Assembly: GCA_021848765.1 (NCBI GenBank)
Contig: JAJZTU010000211.1
Span: 1-6,066, forward strand
Source: Bacillota bacterium
GTDB taxonomy: Bacteria; Bacillota; GCA-003054495; Carboxydocellales; JAJZTU01
Direction: 5' to 3'
DNA: 6,066 bases
Shown here: positions 5,935 to 6,066 of the stretch, piece after piece
Numbering within the stretch: position 1 is the stretch's first letter
Layout: every line of letters starts with the position of its first letter
Made by a program: the position numbers and the translations under genes
Notes under the pieces: model-generated
The model's input: only the letters and a program-made list of their open reading frames with translations
Told to the model about the DNA's origin: nothing
Database searches by the model: none

Positions 5935-5936
5935 CT

Positions 5937-5946
5937 TATCCGGATA
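5937..5946. repeat. 10-bp palindrome TATCCGGATA
   Basis: A perfect 10-bp palindrome directly between the ribosome site of the PreA-like gene and the larger inverted repeat at 5946-5977. It could be part of an operator or of the leader RNA fold. It resembles no regulator site that I can name. Confidence 0.35.
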
Positions 5947-5977
5947 TGGACTCCCTATCCCAAGACAAGGAGTCCAT
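5946..5977 (-). promoter_or_regulatory. 9-bp inverted repeat in the operon leader (operator or RNA hairpin)
   Basis: ATGGACTCC pairs with GGAGTCCAT (5946-5954 with 5969-5977), a perfect 9-bp stem around a 14-base centre. It starts 20 bp upstream of the first ATG of the PreA-like gene. No T-run follows on either strand, so it is not an ordinary intrinsic terminator. A dyad-binding regulator or a 5' leader hairpin near the ribosome site are the natural explanations. I found no convincing -35/-10 pair nearby. Confidence 0.5.
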
Positions 5978-5999
5978 TAACCCAATAAAATCGTATCTC

Positions 6000-6009
6000 T
6001 TTTGCAAAA
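6000..6009. repeat. 10-bp palindrome TTTTGCAAAA
   Basis: A perfect AT-rich palindrome in the upstream region. It could be half of an operator or mere chance in AT-rich DNA. Confidence 0.25.
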
Positions 6010-6027
6010 ACGTTAGTTTCGAATTGG

Positions 6028-6054
6028 AAAGAGGCTGTTTTAATCGGCCTTTTT
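6028..6054 (+). terminator. possible terminator-like hairpin, stronger in plus-strand RNA
   Basis: AAAGAGGCTG and CGGCCTTTTT (6028-6037 with 6045-6054) can form a 10-bp stem with two G-U pairs and a 7-base loop. The T-run forms the 3' arm of the stem on the plus strand. In minus-strand RNA the two wobbles become A-C mismatches, so it is weaker there. No plus-strand gene precedes it in the window. It might serve an upstream minus-strand gene whose tail could reach position 6040 (a short open stretch ends there in TAA), but this cannot be judged from 27 bases. Confidence 0.3.
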
Positions 6055-6066
6055 ATCCAACCACAT

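Noticed and set aside
5980..6012. Sigma-54 promoter suggested by TTTTTGCA in the leader.
   Set aside because: There is no GG at the required distance upstream, so the -24 element is missing.
5959..6066. A minus-strand open frame entering from the right edge and ending near 5959, or a shorter one ending at 6040, as the tail of an upstream gene.
   Set aside because: Too short and without recognisable motif. The window edge leaves nothing to decide between a gene tail and non-coding leader.

Overview
The window looks like part of one long minus-strand operon from an anaerobic bacterium, most probably a Clostridia-type Firmicute (Peptococcaceae/Desulfotomaculum-like is my guess, at low confidence). 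The evidence is the oxygen-sensitive, ferredoxin-dependent enzymes, many Fe-S cysteine motifs, strong Shine-Dalgarno sequences of the AGGAGGTGAT type, frequent GTG/TTG starts and moderate base composition. All eight well-supported genes read right to left. I see no rRNA, tRNA, CRISPR array, transposase or phage gene.

In transcription order (high to low coordinates): a 141-bp leader with inverted repeats (5926-6066); a PreA-like dihydropyrimidine dehydrogenase with a C-terminal double [4Fe-4S] ferredoxin domain; a nitrilase-superfamily carbon-nitrogen hydrolase; a DUF2848 protein; a small ChrR/anti-sigma-type cupin; then a complete four-subunit 2-oxoacid:ferredoxin oxidoreductase in the order delta-alpha-beta-gamma (korDABC-like), whose gamma subunit ends 2 bp from the window edge. 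Gaps between the first genes are 18-56 bp. The four oxidoreductase genes are overlapping or abutting (4-nt GTGA overlap, 1-nt TAATG overlap, 0-nt gap), so translational coupling is likely.

As a working model (inference), the first four genes encode reduction and hydrolysis of a nitrogenous, perhaps cyclic or amide-containing, compound. The last four would oxidise a resulting 2-oxoacid to acyl-CoA and reduced ferredoxin. That ferredoxin could in principle feed the PreA-like reductase, because no NAD(P)H-dependent PreT partner is visible. No dihydropyrimidinase is visible either, so this is not evidently the classical reductive pyrimidine pathway.

The most unexpected structure lies between the cupin and delta-subunit genes. 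The 56-bp spacer contains a frameshifted remnant of the 3' end of a second delta-type ferredoxin gene, followed by a translation-start region nearly identical to that of the alpha gene. About 58 bp is repeated roughly 211 bp away (48 of 59 aligned positions identical by hand count), which is the scar of an ancestral tandem duplication.
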